Positions 14,205 through 22,099 of a stretch of 22,142 nucleotides of DNA are shown here, in pieces. Position 1 is the first letter of the stretch; each line of letters starts with the position of its first letter. The notes beneath the pieces were generated by a model that was not told the origin of the DNA, searched no databases, and saw nothing but the letters and a program-made list of their open reading frames with translations. Position numbers and translations under genes: made by a program. This stretch comes from JTS-RE9 sp964649195. GTDB lineage: Bacteria > Planctomycetota > Phycisphaerae > Phycisphaerales > Phycisphaeraceae. The stretch covers positions 1-22,142 of the forward strand of contig CAZYPK010000082.1 of NCBI GenBank assembly GCA_964649195.1. Direction: 5' to 3'.

Positions 14205-16259
14205 TCAAACCTCCCGTCCCGCAAATCCCAGAAACTCATCAAGCCAGTCGTCCGACTTGAGCACGCCTTTGCGCTGGCGCAGCGCCATGCGCTGGGCCCG
14301 GTTCTGCGCGACTCTGAAAAGCCTGCGCGTGAAAGCGCCGCTCATTTCTCCGCTCTTGCGCCGCAGACGGTGCAGCGCCGCGCGCACCCAGCGCGGTGAA
14401 AACCGCTTGAGCAGTTCATCCTCCAGCGAGCAGAACACCGCCGCGCTGCCTGGATCGCCCTGGCGACCGGCGCGGCCGAAGAGCTGGCGATCGACGCGCA
14501 GCGAATCGTTTCGATCCGCCGAGATCACGCACAGGCCGCCCATATCCGCCACGCCTTTGCCCAGCTTGATGTCCGTGCCGCGGCCGGCCATGTTGGTGGC
14601 GACGGTGATCCTGCCGCGCTGGCCCGCCTGCGAAACGATCCGCGCCTCCTCGGCGTGGCGCACCGCGTTGAGCACCTGATGCTCCAGCTTCAGTTCCGTC
14701 AACCGCCTGCTGAGCAGCTCGCTCGCATCGACGCTGCGCGTGCCCACCAGAATCGGACGGCCGGTTTCGTGCTGCTTGACGATCTCCGCCACGAGCGCAT
14801 CCCACTTGGCCTCCTTCGTGACAAATACACGATCCCTGGCCTGCTTGCGGATGCCCGGCTTGTTGGTCGGAATCACCACCGTGGGCCGGCGGTAAATCTG
14901 ATAGAACTCGCCCGCACCTTCGGCAGCCGTGCCGGTCATGCCTGAAAGCTTGCGATACATGCGGAAAAAACGCTGAAAACTGATGCGGGCATACGTCGCC
15001 TTGGGCGGGTTGACCTTCAGGCCTTCCTTCGCTTCCACCGCCTGATGCAGGCCGTCGCGCCACGTTCGGTCAGGCATCAGGCGGCCGGTGGATTCATCGA
15101 CGATGACGATCTTGTCCTCATCCTTTTCATCATCGTGCTGCACGACGTAGTGGCCATCCTTGATGAAAAGCTCGCGTGCGGTGATGGCTTGAATGACCAG
15201 TTCTTCGCGCCGGCGCGCGCCTGCCCAGATGCCGCCGAAGTCGAGGGACATTTCCTCCGCCTTGGCGCGGCCGGCGTTTGTCAGATGCACTTCACGGTAA
15301 CGCTGATCGATCTTGTAATCGTTGCCGAGGGTCATGGCCTTGGCGATCGCGGCGGCCTGCACGTAGGCGTCGGTCTGCTCGGCATTGGGCGAATCGCCGG
15401 AGATGATCAGGGGCGTGACGGCTTCATCGATGAGGACCGAGTCCGCTTCGTCGATGATGGCGGTTTCCAGGCCGCGCATCACGAGGCGATCGGTGCCGCG
15501 GCCGATGCCGTGAGCGATCTTGCTGAGCAGGGCGGCAGGCAGGCCGTGCAGTTTTCCAAGTGAAAGACGATCGCGCAAGAAATCGGCGGCCACTTCCTTG
15601 TTGGTCGTGTAGGTGACGCCCGCGTTGTAGGCTTCGCGCCGCTGGAGCGGCTGCATCTCGCCTGTGACGGCGGAGCACGAGAGGCCGCACGCTTCGTAGA
15701 TGCCGCGCAGCTCCTGGGCATCGCGCTGGGCGAGATAGTCGTTGACGGTGATGACGTGGCAGCCTCTTCCCTGCCAGCCCGCGATGACCGCGGGCAGCAC
15801 GGCGGCAAGCGTCTTGCCTTCACCGGTCGCCATTTCCGCGATGCAGCCCGCCTCCATCGCCAGGCCCGCCGCGACCTGCACGAGGTAATGCCGCATGCCC
15901 ACCTGCCGCCAGGTGATTTCACGCACCAGGGCGAAGGCGCGTTCGATCTCCGCCTTCTTGTGCCGCCCTCGCCGGAAGATGGCGTGCATGTCATCGCATT
16001 CACTGCGCAGCACCGCATCGCTCATGTTCACAAACCGCGGCTCCATCGCCAGCACCCGCGCGGCCCGCCGAAGAAAAATTCGCTGCCTGGGAACCAGCGG
16101 CACAAACGCGCTCATCGCCCGATCCCAGACCGCATCAACCCCCTGAGGCAGCTTGCGCTTCTTCACCCCGCGCACCGACAGCATCCGCCACAGCCCGCTG
16201 GGAACTTCCGGCGCGGTCTGCTGCATCAGGGTGGCGGGATGGATTTGCGCTTGAGTCAT
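14205..16259 (-). CDS. SecA-like preprotein translocase ATPase, short form
   Basis: The 684 residues carry the SecA DEAD motor. Walker A is MATGEGKT (143-150) and the DEAD-like box is IIDEADSVLIDEA (268-280). NBD2 motifs follow: VDESTGRLMPDRTWRDGLHQ, FFRMYRKLSGMTGTA, GTRSVDASELLS, ATNMAGRGTDIKLG and QLFGRAGRQGDPG. Canonical SecA is about 830-1000 residues. This one stops soon after a shortened helical scaffold (ending DEFLGFAGREV) and has no zinc-binding CxC tail for SecB or lipid contact. It also has an unusual N-terminus of about 40 residues. The motor motifs look intact, so it is probably active but specialised, not the housekeeping SecA. It follows the M50 fusion gene on the same strand, separated only by the inverted-repeat insert. 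No Shine-Dalgarno site is visible before the ATG. Confidence 0.88.
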   Translation of the reverse strand: MTQAQIHPATLMQQTAPEVPSGLWRMLSVRGVKKRKLPQGVDAVWDRAMSAFVPLVPRQRIFLRRAARVLAMEPRFVNMSDAVLRSECDDMHAIFRRGRHKKAEIERAFALVREITWRQVGMRHYLVQVAAGLAMEAGCIAEMATGEGKTLAAVLPAVIAGWQGRGCHVITVNDYLAQRDAQELRGIYEACGLSCSAVTGEMQPLQRREAYNAGVTYTTNKEVAADFLRDRLSLGKLHGLPAALLSKIAHGIGRGTDRLVMRGLETAIIDEADSVLIDEAVTPLIISGDSPNAEQTDAYVQAAAIAKAMTLGNDYKIDQRYREVHLTNAGRAKAEEMSLDFGGIWAGARRREELVIQAITARELFIKDGHYVVQHDDEKDEDKIVIVDESTGRLMPDRTWRDGLHQAVEAKEGLKVNPPKATYARISFQRFFRMYRKLSGMTGTAAEGAGEFYQIYRRPTVVIPTNKPGIRKQARDRVFVTKEAKWDALVAEIVKQHETGRPILVGTRSVDASELLSRRLTELKLEHQVLNAVRHAEEARIVSQAGQRGRITVATNMAGRGTDIKLGKGVADMGGLCVISADRNDSLRVDRQLFGRAGRQGDPGSAAVFCSLEDELLKRFSPRWVRAALHRLRRKSGEMSGAFTRRLFRVAQNRAQRMALRQRKGVLKSDDWLDEFLGFAGREV

Positions 16260-16271
16260 GAAATAATGAAG

Positions 16272-16778
16272 TAAGTTCCGAGTTTCGAGTTCCGAGTTCC
16301 GAGTTGGTGTTAGGCAGAGCCATCGTCAGATCGGTACTTGCGGCCTCGGTAGGAGGAGTTGGCCAGATATCGCATGAATCCGCCGATCAGTCTGCCTGCA
16401 TCATTCGCCAGTTTGTTGATGGTCTCGAACTGGCGCTCGTCAATGAAACGTGCATCCAATGCAATGTATAACGCTGAACGTACTTCACCCACCGATCCTT
16501 TTGCAACCGCCAGGAACTGGCGGAATTCATTGTTGCCTTCGCGTTCAAAGCCTTCCGCGATATTCAACATGATTGAAACTGATGCTCGTCGAATTTGGTC
16601 CTTGAGCGCGAAATCCTTCGCAAACTCGTTGACACGAGTCACTCGATAAACCTCCGCAGTGAGAAGTCGTGCCGCCTTCCATGCTTCAATGTCCTCAAAA
16701 CGTTCGATATTCGCCATGATGTGTTCCCGAATAAATTGCCTTTCAACTCGGAACTCGGAACTCGAAACTCGGAACTTA
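16272..16778 (-). mobile_element. IVS-like element: four-helix-bundle gene in perfect 35-bp inverted repeats
   Basis: A 35-base sequence at 16272-16306 is repeated as its exact reverse complement at 16744-16778. It is itself built of the word GAGTTCC/GAGTTTC. Between the arms are one 135-codon gene, 3 bases on its 3' side and 26 on its 5' side. The whole is 507 bases. It lies 4 bases after the M50 stop and 12 before the SecA-like ATG; removing it leaves a 16-base spacer. TA occurs at both outer ends, but symmetry prevents calling it a target duplication. The layout matches S23-coding 23S rRNA intervening sequences, whose paired ends are cut by RNase III. The gene is less GC-rich than its neighbours. 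No transposase is present. Confidence 0.8.
16310..16717 (-). CDS. Four helix bundle protein (23S rRNA intervening-sequence/S23 family)
   Basis: The 135-residue protein matches the S23/IVP family: an early FEDIEAWKAARLL motif (7-19), an Arg/Lys-rich segment after helix 1, the signature LKDQIRRASVSIMLNIAEGFERE (38-60), then NNEFRQFLAVAKGSVGEVRSALYIA (62-86) and a last amphipathic helix with LIGGFMRYL (110-118). Relatives form pentameric four-helix bundles with a basic surface. They are encoded in rRNA intervening sequences or as single genes, and Avd of diversity-generating retroelements is a distant relative. Its molecular role is not established. The ATG at 16717 begins the conserved domain. 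Its stop is 3 bases from one 35-bp repeat. No reverse transcriptase is seen in the window. Confidence 0.9.
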   Translation of the reverse strand: MANIERFEDIEAWKAARLLTAEVYRVTRVNEFAKDFALKDQIRRASVSIMLNIAEGFEREGNNEFRQFLAVAKGSVGEVRSALYIALDARFIDERQFETINKLANDAGRLIGGFMRYLANSSYRGRKYRSDDGSA

Positions 16779-16782
16779 TTGC

Positions 16783-19101
16783 TTACATCTTGAACCTCTG
16801 CTGCAACAGTTGCTTCACCGCCAGCCATGCCTGTTGCGCGATCGGCTTGGCGGGCATGTCGAAGCGGATGACGAGGCGCTGGCCGCTCTTGAGCTCGATG
16901 AGCTGAGGCCTGGGGGGCTGGGGCTTGTTGAATCGTTTCGCTTGTTCGATCCGTGCTTCCCACTCCGCGAGAAGCTGCGCATTGCGTTCGTTGTGGCGCG
17001 GGGTGATGCGGATTTCGAAGACGGGCTCGGATGTTTTTGTGCCGGATTCGTCCTGGAGGTTGACCGCGACGGAGCCGCCCGCGAGATAACCCAGTGCCGC
17101 GGAGGGGAGGTTGTCCTGTCCCGCGGGCAGCACATCGCGCGGGCTGGCGATGACGCCTTCGAACCATTCATCCGGCCGGCCCTTGACGCGGATTTCCACC
17201 CTGGCTTCACGGCCCTCCCTGATGGCGATGGCGACGACTTCGGGGAGGATGCGGCCGGCCAGGGTCTGATCGACGATGGCGCGGATGATGAACTGGTCCG
17301 TGCTGGCGACCATGCCGATCTTGTCGCCGCGGCTCATGAACGTGCCGAGGGTTCGCGTGATCTGCGGCGAAATCCATTGTCCTTCGATCGGGCTGCGAAT
17401 TTCCAGGGCGGCAACGTCGCTTTCAAGCCGCTTGATCTGCTGTTCGAGTGCGAACTGCTTCTCCGCCAAGCTCAGGGCCATGCCCAGTTCGTTGTCGGCG
17501 CGGGCCTGTCTGGTCTGGGCCTGCACCTCCAGCATTTCCGCCTGGGCGATTCGCAGGCGCGTTTGAAGCTCGCGGTTCTCTAGTCGCATCAGGACGGGGT
17601 TGTCCTGTGTGACCGTCGCTCCGGTTTCCTCGACCGCGACCACGTGGCCGTCGGTGCGGGTGTGGACGAAGACGAAGTGTCTTGGTTCCACCACCGCTTC
17701 GCCGCGCGAACGATCGGGGAAGTGAATGAGGCCCACAAGGGTGATGACGAGCGCGAAGAAGCCGGCGGTGGTGGCCAGTGCGAGCGGCCGGGTGCGGTTG
17801 AGTTCCTCGCTGGTGAAGAGGTACTTCATCCATTTGGAGAAAGGGACGACGACCAGCCCGAAAAACGCGGAGGCGGCCAGGCCGACGGCGAGGAAGAAGA
17901 GGACGCCCTGGAGGACATCCATGAGGTAGAGCATGATGCCGATGGAGATGAACACGCGGTAAATGCCGCTGAGGACCGCGTAGGTGAAGAGCCAGAATCG
18001 TTCGCCGCCGGTGTGCGCGGGGTTGCGCGGCTTGCGGACGCGGTAGATGTATCGCTTGACGAGGTAGTTGACGTATTCCTTGCCGCGCTGGGCGAGATTG
18101 GGCATCTCAAGCATGTCCGACAGCATGTAGTAGCCGTCGTAACGAAGCAGGGGGTTGGCGTTGAAGAGAATGGTGGAGACGCCGGCGACGAAGATGAGGT
18201 TGTAGCTGATGTCGTGGATGAGCGTGCCTGACTGGGTGTTGGCCCAGACGACGGCGGCGACGGCGGCGACGGCGAGTTCGACATACATGCCGGCCGCGCC
18301 GACCATGATGCGCTGCCACTTGCTGCGGAAGGCCCAGGCGCTGGAGGCATCGACGTAAGGCACGGGCATGAGCACGAGGAACATGATGCCCATGGTGTGC
18401 ACTTCGCCGCCTGAGCCGTTGCGTTTGCCGAAGACCTTGCAGGCGAAGCCGTGGCCGAATTCGTGGATGAGCTTGATGCCTGCAAAGCAGAGGTAGAGCA
18501 GGGCGATGTTTTCGGTTTGCAGCATGAGCTGCGGATCGGCGGCGGCCAGAAGCTGTTCCCAGTGGCCGGTCAGATGACTGAATCCCACGGCGATCAGAAT
18601 CGCCCATAAAACAAAGCCGATCTTGCCGAACACCCAATCGACCGCGCGGTTCCATTTCTCCAGAATCGGCTCGGGATCGAAGAGTGGAATGCGCATGAAC
18701 AGCAGGTTCATCATGTAGCTGGAAATCTCCCGGCGGATACGCTTGCGATATCGCTCAAACATTCCCGCGGCATCAGGCGGCAGTTCCGCCGAGAGCAGGT
18801 TGCTGGTGAAAAGCTGCCCCAGCAGTTGAATCGCTTCGCCCTGGGTCGGTGCACGATCGCCCAGTTGCTCGCAGCAGGCATCCCAGACCTCGGCAACGGT
18901 GCGCCTGCCATCGAGCATGGCGACGAAGTGATAGCCCGCGTCATCGAGGCGGAAGAATTGATTGTTGGACGGATCGCGCAGCACATGCCACATGCGGGCG
19001 CGGTAGTGCTGGCGGTAGGTCTGCACGACGGAGCGCAGCGCGGGCTTGAGGGCGGCGACGCGGTACCAGGATTCGGAGAAGGTCGGGCGATCTACGGGCA
19101 T
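16783..19101 (-). CDS. PqqD-like/M50 site-2-protease-like/HlyD fusion membrane protein
   Basis: The 772-residue product joins three parts. Residues about 35-105 resemble PqqD-type peptide-recognition domains (RDPSNNQFFRLDDAGYHFVAMLDG, then a helical part). Residues about 155-460 are a polytopic M50 metalloprotease region with zinc motif HEFGH (213-217) and the second motif NPLLRYDG (316-323), set among hydrophobic helices. Residues about 465-750 are a HlyD-like periplasmic adaptor with half-lipoyl segments, a coiled coil (about 508-565) and barrel. Both catalytic motifs are intact. The family includes YydH-like and planctomycete M50 efflux-type proteins. The ATG at 19101 is chosen over an upstream TTG. 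It lies between the toxin-like gene (19 bases upstream) and the four-helix element. It may process or translocate a substrate across the inner membrane; that role is inferred. Confidence 0.85.
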   Translation of the reverse strand: MPVDRPTFSESWYRVAALKPALRSVVQTYRQHYRARMWHVLRDPSNNQFFRLDDAGYHFVAMLDGRRTVAEVWDACCEQLGDRAPTQGEAIQLLGQLFTSNLLSAELPPDAAGMFERYRKRIRREISSYMMNLLFMRIPLFDPEPILEKWNRAVDWVFGKIGFVLWAILIAVGFSHLTGHWEQLLAAADPQLMLQTENIALLYLCFAGIKLIHEFGHGFACKVFGKRNGSGGEVHTMGIMFLVLMPVPYVDASSAWAFRSKWQRIMVGAAGMYVELAVAAVAAVVWANTQSGTLIHDISYNLIFVAGVSTILFNANPLLRYDGYYMLSDMLEMPNLAQRGKEYVNYLVKRYIYRVRKPRNPAHTGGERFWLFTYAVLSGIYRVFISIGIMLYLMDVLQGVLFFLAVGLAASAFFGLVVVPFSKWMKYLFTSEELNRTRPLALATTAGFFALVITLVGLIHFPDRSRGEAVVEPRHFVFVHTRTDGHVVAVEETGATVTQDNPVLMRLENRELQTRLRIAQAEMLEVQAQTRQARADNELGMALSLAEKQFALEQQIKRLESDVAALEIRSPIEGQWISPQITRTLGTFMSRGDKIGMVASTDQFIIRAIVDQTLAGRILPEVVAIAIREGREARVEIRVKGRPDEWFEGVIASPRDVLPAGQDNLPSAALGYLAGGSVAVNLQDESGTKTSEPVFEIRITPRHNERNAQLLAEWEARIEQAKRFNKPQPPRPQLIELKSGQRLVIRFDMPAKPIAQQAWLAVKQLLQQRFKM

Positions 19102-19120
19102 TTCATTCCGTTCCGTCAAG

Positions 19121-19498
19121 TCATGGATCGATCAGTTCCTGATCGACAAGAATCTGAAGATGCTCCGTCCTGATGCGGAGCGAGACGCAAGCACCCTCCC
19201 GGATTCGGGCAAGCAGATCGGCACTCACCGGCGGGTGCTTCCGCAACCTGCCGGCCCGTTCGAGTCGGAGCAGATCATCCAGCGAGGCGGTGCGGGCTCT
19301 GGGGTAGTTCACGCAGGTGCGATGTCGAATAAAGGCGTGATCCCCAACATCGAGGATGACCGCATGGTCGGCGTATTGATCAAAGCTGGTCAGGTTGACG
19401 AAGAGAACACACTCCGGATGTTTCACCGGATCGGAGATCACCACCCATAGATGCTGATCGGCCACGCCGACAAGTTGAAAGGCATCCCCGCTGTTCAT
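19121..19498 (-). CDS. Putative toxin partner of the Panacea antitoxin
   Basis: This 125-residue protein is downstream of the Panacea gene and overlaps it by 4 bases (ATGA), so the two are translationally coupled. Beta-rich N-terminal strands (HLWVVISDP, 16-24; VLFVNLTSFD, 31-40; AVILDVGDHAFIRHRTCV, 46-63) recall the small barrel of PemK/MazF-like toxins. A helical C-terminal half follows (about 70-120). The GDHxFIRHxTxVxY motif seems conserved among small hypothetical proteins of this sort, from memory. I cannot assign catalytic residues. Its position as the partner of Panacea is the main argument for a toxin. It is less GC-rich than the flanking transport genes, which suggests acquisition. 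Confidence 0.55.
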   Translation of the reverse strand: MNSGDAFQLVGVADQHLWVVISDPVKHPECVLFVNLTSFDQYADHAVILDVGDHAFIRHRTCVNYPRARTASLDDLLRLERAGRLRKHPPVSADLLARIREGACVSLRIRTEHLQILVDQELIDP

Positions 19499-20040
19499 GA
19501 TTGGAAAAGCTGATCGAGTTCGGCTTCGGCGTTTGCCTCATCCTTGATGCGCCGGCTGTAATCGGACAAATTCAGTGCGGCCAGAATGTCATCGAATGGA
19601 ATCGTTCCGATGCCGCGGGCGGGGGGCTTGTTTTTTATCCATTCATCGAATCGGTGCGTGACTTCCACAACTTCGTAGTCGTCTTGAAACCAATATCGTT
19701 CCGAAACCTCGGTGAGCTTCTGAATCTCATACTTTGAAAGCCGGCCCACGCCGGGATCGGCCGACAACAGAAGGTCGCGCGGCCCCTCTTTGGTGATGAA
19801 CTCATCCCATCGTGGAGATTCAAAGTCCTGGCCCTTGAGCATGTCATAGGTCCGCGACAGGACCGGACCGTTGTCCATCGCTGTCACGCGATCAGCAATG
19901 ATCGGATTCAAGGTTTCGGCGATCGCTTCACGATCCGCAATGTAGAGCAGCTTGAGCAGGCGCAGCCGCGACATGCGGTCCGCATGATGCTTGAGCAGCA
20001 CCGCCGACGCCTGGATTGCCTTGAGGGGATCGAATTGCAT
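19495..20040 (-). CDS. Panacea domain (SocA-like, DUF4065) antitoxin
   Basis: The 181-residue protein carries the Panacea domain found in SocA and in antitoxins that pair with many unrelated toxins. Recognisable parts are the N-terminal helix with ILxxHxxRMSRLRLLKLLYIADRE-like sequence (about 14-38), DNGPVLSRTYDMLKG (76-90), and the later VSERYWFQDDYEVVEVTHRFDEW stretch (about 112-134) before a C-terminal helical tail. Panacea proteins neutralise their partner by direct binding; a protease-adaptor role is known for SocA. The start ATG at 20040 lies 51 bases after the GAF-HlyD stop. No Shine-Dalgarno site or clear own promoter is visible, so transcription with the operon or a cryptic promoter is possible. 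Confidence 0.85.
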   Translation of the reverse strand: MQFDPLKAIQASAVLLKHHADRMSRLRLLKLLYIADREAIAETLNPIIADRVTAMDNGPVLSRTYDMLKGQDFESPRWDEFITKEGPRDLLLSADPGVGRLSKYEIQKLTEVSERYWFQDDYEVVEVTHRFDEWIKNKPPARGIGTIPFDDILAALNLSDYSRRIKDEANAEAELDQLFQS

Positions 20041-20091
20041 GTTTGGTGCTCGATTCGTAATCGTCTTGCGCGGCCGTTGCCGATGCGAATT

Positions 20092-22002
20092 TTACAGCCA
20101 GAGTTTCATTCGCATCCAGTTCACCAGATCGCGTGTCCAGAGGTAGCCGTAGGATCTTTCTCCCACCACGATTTTAGCCACGCCCTTGCTGCCGATCTTG
20201 ATTTCGCCGTCGCGGATCATGGTCAGCAGGCGGTCGCTGGCGTCGAGTTTGGCACGGGCCTTGAAGACGTTTTTCTGGTCCACCACCTCGGCGACGGGGT
20301 TGATGCGTTCGATGGCGAAGGGGATGTAGGCGCCCGGCGCCGAGGCCGAGGCCATGTCGCCCTTGCTGGTCAGGCTGACATCGGCGATGCGGTCTTCGGG
20401 GATCGAAAGCTCGGCCCGCACCTGTTCCAGCGGGGCGATTTCGAAGAGGATGGTCTTGGGTTCGACGAGGATGCCGATCTGCTGCTTGAGATCGCCGGCG
20501 ATGATCACGCCATCGATCTTCGCCACGATCGCCGCCTGGCTTCGCTGGTGTTCGAGGAGATCGATCCGGGCATCGACCTTGGCCGCCCTGGCCAGGGCGA
20601 TCTGCACCTGCGACGGCTTGTTTTCCGCCTCCGCCTGGTTCGCTTCGGTGACGTGGCTGGCTTTTTCCGCCCTGGCGGCGGCGATCTGGAGGGTCAGCTC
20701 GGCGGTGTCGAGCCTGGCGATCACATCGCCTTGCTTCACCACGCTGTTGGGTTCGACGAAGACCTCGGTGAGATAGCCTGAGTAAGGCGCGGTGACGACC
20801 TGCCTTTCGGTGGCTTCGATGATGAACGTGGCATCGACGCGGTCGGGGCCTTTGACCAGGACGGCAAAGGCGAGGAAGGCGATGACCGCGATGCCGATGA
20901 GCTTGATCCAGGTGTGTTCGGCGCCGACGAACCACGAAGCCGCCTTGCGCGAGGAGTGCATCGCCTTGGCGCCGATCCAGCGATCGTGCTCGTGAAGTTC
21001 GGAAAGTCGCGCGGTGCCCAGGTCGCACATCAGGCGAAGCGTTTCCACCTCGTCGATGCTGAAAGGTTTGTCGATGGCGCGTTCGACGGTGACCACGCCG
21101 ATCACTTTCTCTTCGCGCCGCAGCGGCAGGCTCAGCACGGTGGTCGGGCCGTGGCGGTTTGAAAGATCGTTGGCGGCGCGGCAGACGTATGCCGCACCCG
21201 CAGCCGGGGGATGAATCACTTCAATATCCTGATCGAGGCATTCCTCCATCGCGGCTTCGATATCCTGCACCAGCTTCATCTTCCGCGTGAACTTTTCGGT
21301 GTGGCTCATCGCGGCCACCTTCACGTAGCGACCGTGAAGAAACCCCAGCGACACGCGCTCCGCCAGCCAGCGGCTGGCCACCTCGTTGCACAGCGCCATG
21401 CCCGCGGCCTTCATACGGCTGTGTTCGTTGAGCGAGGCGAGCACCTCCATCGATTCTCGCAGTCGCTGAAGATCGACATTTCTCCGCGCCAGCATCTGCC
21501 GCATTTCATACAGGTTCAGCAGGCTGGTGGTGAGTTCGAGCCTTTCGCGGGCCCGGGCGATGATGGCGGGGTTTCCGGAGTTGACGAGGAAGGCTTGGAA
21601 ACCGGCGCTGCCGCCCGAGCGCAGGGGCAGAAGGATCAGGTGATTGGAAGGCGTGGCTTCGTAGAGGCCGCCGCCCATGTCGGGCAGGGGCTTGGTGACG
21701 GTGTCCTTGCCTTGCACGGCCAGCGAGACTTCGACGGCTCTCGAAAGCCAGGCCGGGGTGGGCGCATCGGGCGTCAGAGAGGGATAGGCGCCCAGCACAT
21801 CGACCTTGCCCTCGCCGGTGTGGCGAAAGATGACGCCACCCTCGGCAGGGGCGATCCTGCATTGCACCTGAAGCATGGCAGCAAGAAACAACTCCGGCGG
21901 ACCGTCAAACCTGGCGAGCTGATCGAGCACTTCAACAAGCGTCGCGGGGCGACTCTGCTGCTGTTGCGGCGGCTGGGGCGAGATGGTGGTGGTGCTGGCC
22001 AT
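20092..22002 (-). CDS. GAF-domain/HlyD fusion membrane protein
   Basis: The 636-residue product has a cytoplasmic N-terminal half with one clear GAF-like domain (about 195-335: GMALCNEVASRWLAERVSLGFL, then LSLPLRREEKVIGVVTVER) and a possible degenerate second one at 25-165. The GAF-like parts are joined by a helical linker (about 150-195). One transmembrane helix (about 366-384, IKLIGIAVIAFLAFAVLV) leads to a periplasmic HlyD-type adaptor: lipoyl half VTAPYSGYLTEVFVEPNSVVKQGDVIARLD (403-432), a short helical hairpin, the second half (IVAKIDGVIIAGDLKQQIG), and a barrel. A GAF fused to an adaptor implies that an internal ligand or protein contact could control export. It is the first visible gene of the operon. 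The start at 22002 has no clear ribosome site. Confidence 0.85.
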   Translation of the reverse strand: MASTTTISPQPPQQQQSRPATLVEVLDQLARFDGPPELFLAAMLQVQCRIAPAEGGVIFRHTGEGKVDVLGAYPSLTPDAPTPAWLSRAVEVSLAVQGKDTVTKPLPDMGGGLYEATPSNHLILLPLRSGGSAGFQAFLVNSGNPAIIARARERLELTTSLLNLYEMRQMLARRNVDLQRLRESMEVLASLNEHSRMKAAGMALCNEVASRWLAERVSLGFLHGRYVKVAAMSHTEKFTRKMKLVQDIEAAMEECLDQDIEVIHPPAAGAAYVCRAANDLSNRHGPTTVLSLPLRREEKVIGVVTVERAIDKPFSIDEVETLRLMCDLGTARLSELHEHDRWIGAKAMHSSRKAASWFVGAEHTWIKLIGIAVIAFLAFAVLVKGPDRVDATFIIEATERQVVTAPYSGYLTEVFVEPNSVVKQGDVIARLDTAELTLQIAAARAEKASHVTEANQAEAENKPSQVQIALARAAKVDARIDLLEHQRSQAAIVAKIDGVIIAGDLKQQIGILVEPKTILFEIAPLEQVRAELSIPEDRIADVSLTSKGDMASASAPGAYIPFAIERINPVAEVVDQKNVFKARAKLDASDRLLTMIRDGEIKIGSKGVAKIVVGERSYGYLWTRDLVNWMRMKLWL

Positions 22003-22071
22003 GATGTTGCTGAGACCGAGGCGGTCCGGATTTCACCTGTCCATGATACGAACCTCACGCGGCAATGGTGC

Positions 22072-22088
22072 GATAACCAACGGTTATC
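22072..22088. promoter_or_regulatory. Short dyad upstream of the GAF-HlyD gene
   Basis: GATAACC-AAC-GGTTATC is a 7-bp perfect inverted repeat about 70 bases upstream of the operon's first ATG. It is AT-rich enough to suit a repressor operator, but a single dyad may be chance. No convincing promoter hexamer pair is placed around it. Confidence 0.3.
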
Positions 22089-22099
22089 TCAGGGCAAAA

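Noticed and set aside
14205..16259. Pseudogene fragment of secA
   Set aside because: The frame is open from a conserved N-terminal part through all motor motifs and keeps the DEAD and Walker residues, so loss of function is not indicated.
16272..16778. Diversity-generating retroelement, because S23 proteins resemble Avd
   Set aside because: No reverse transcriptase, template repeat or variable-repeat target is seen in the window.
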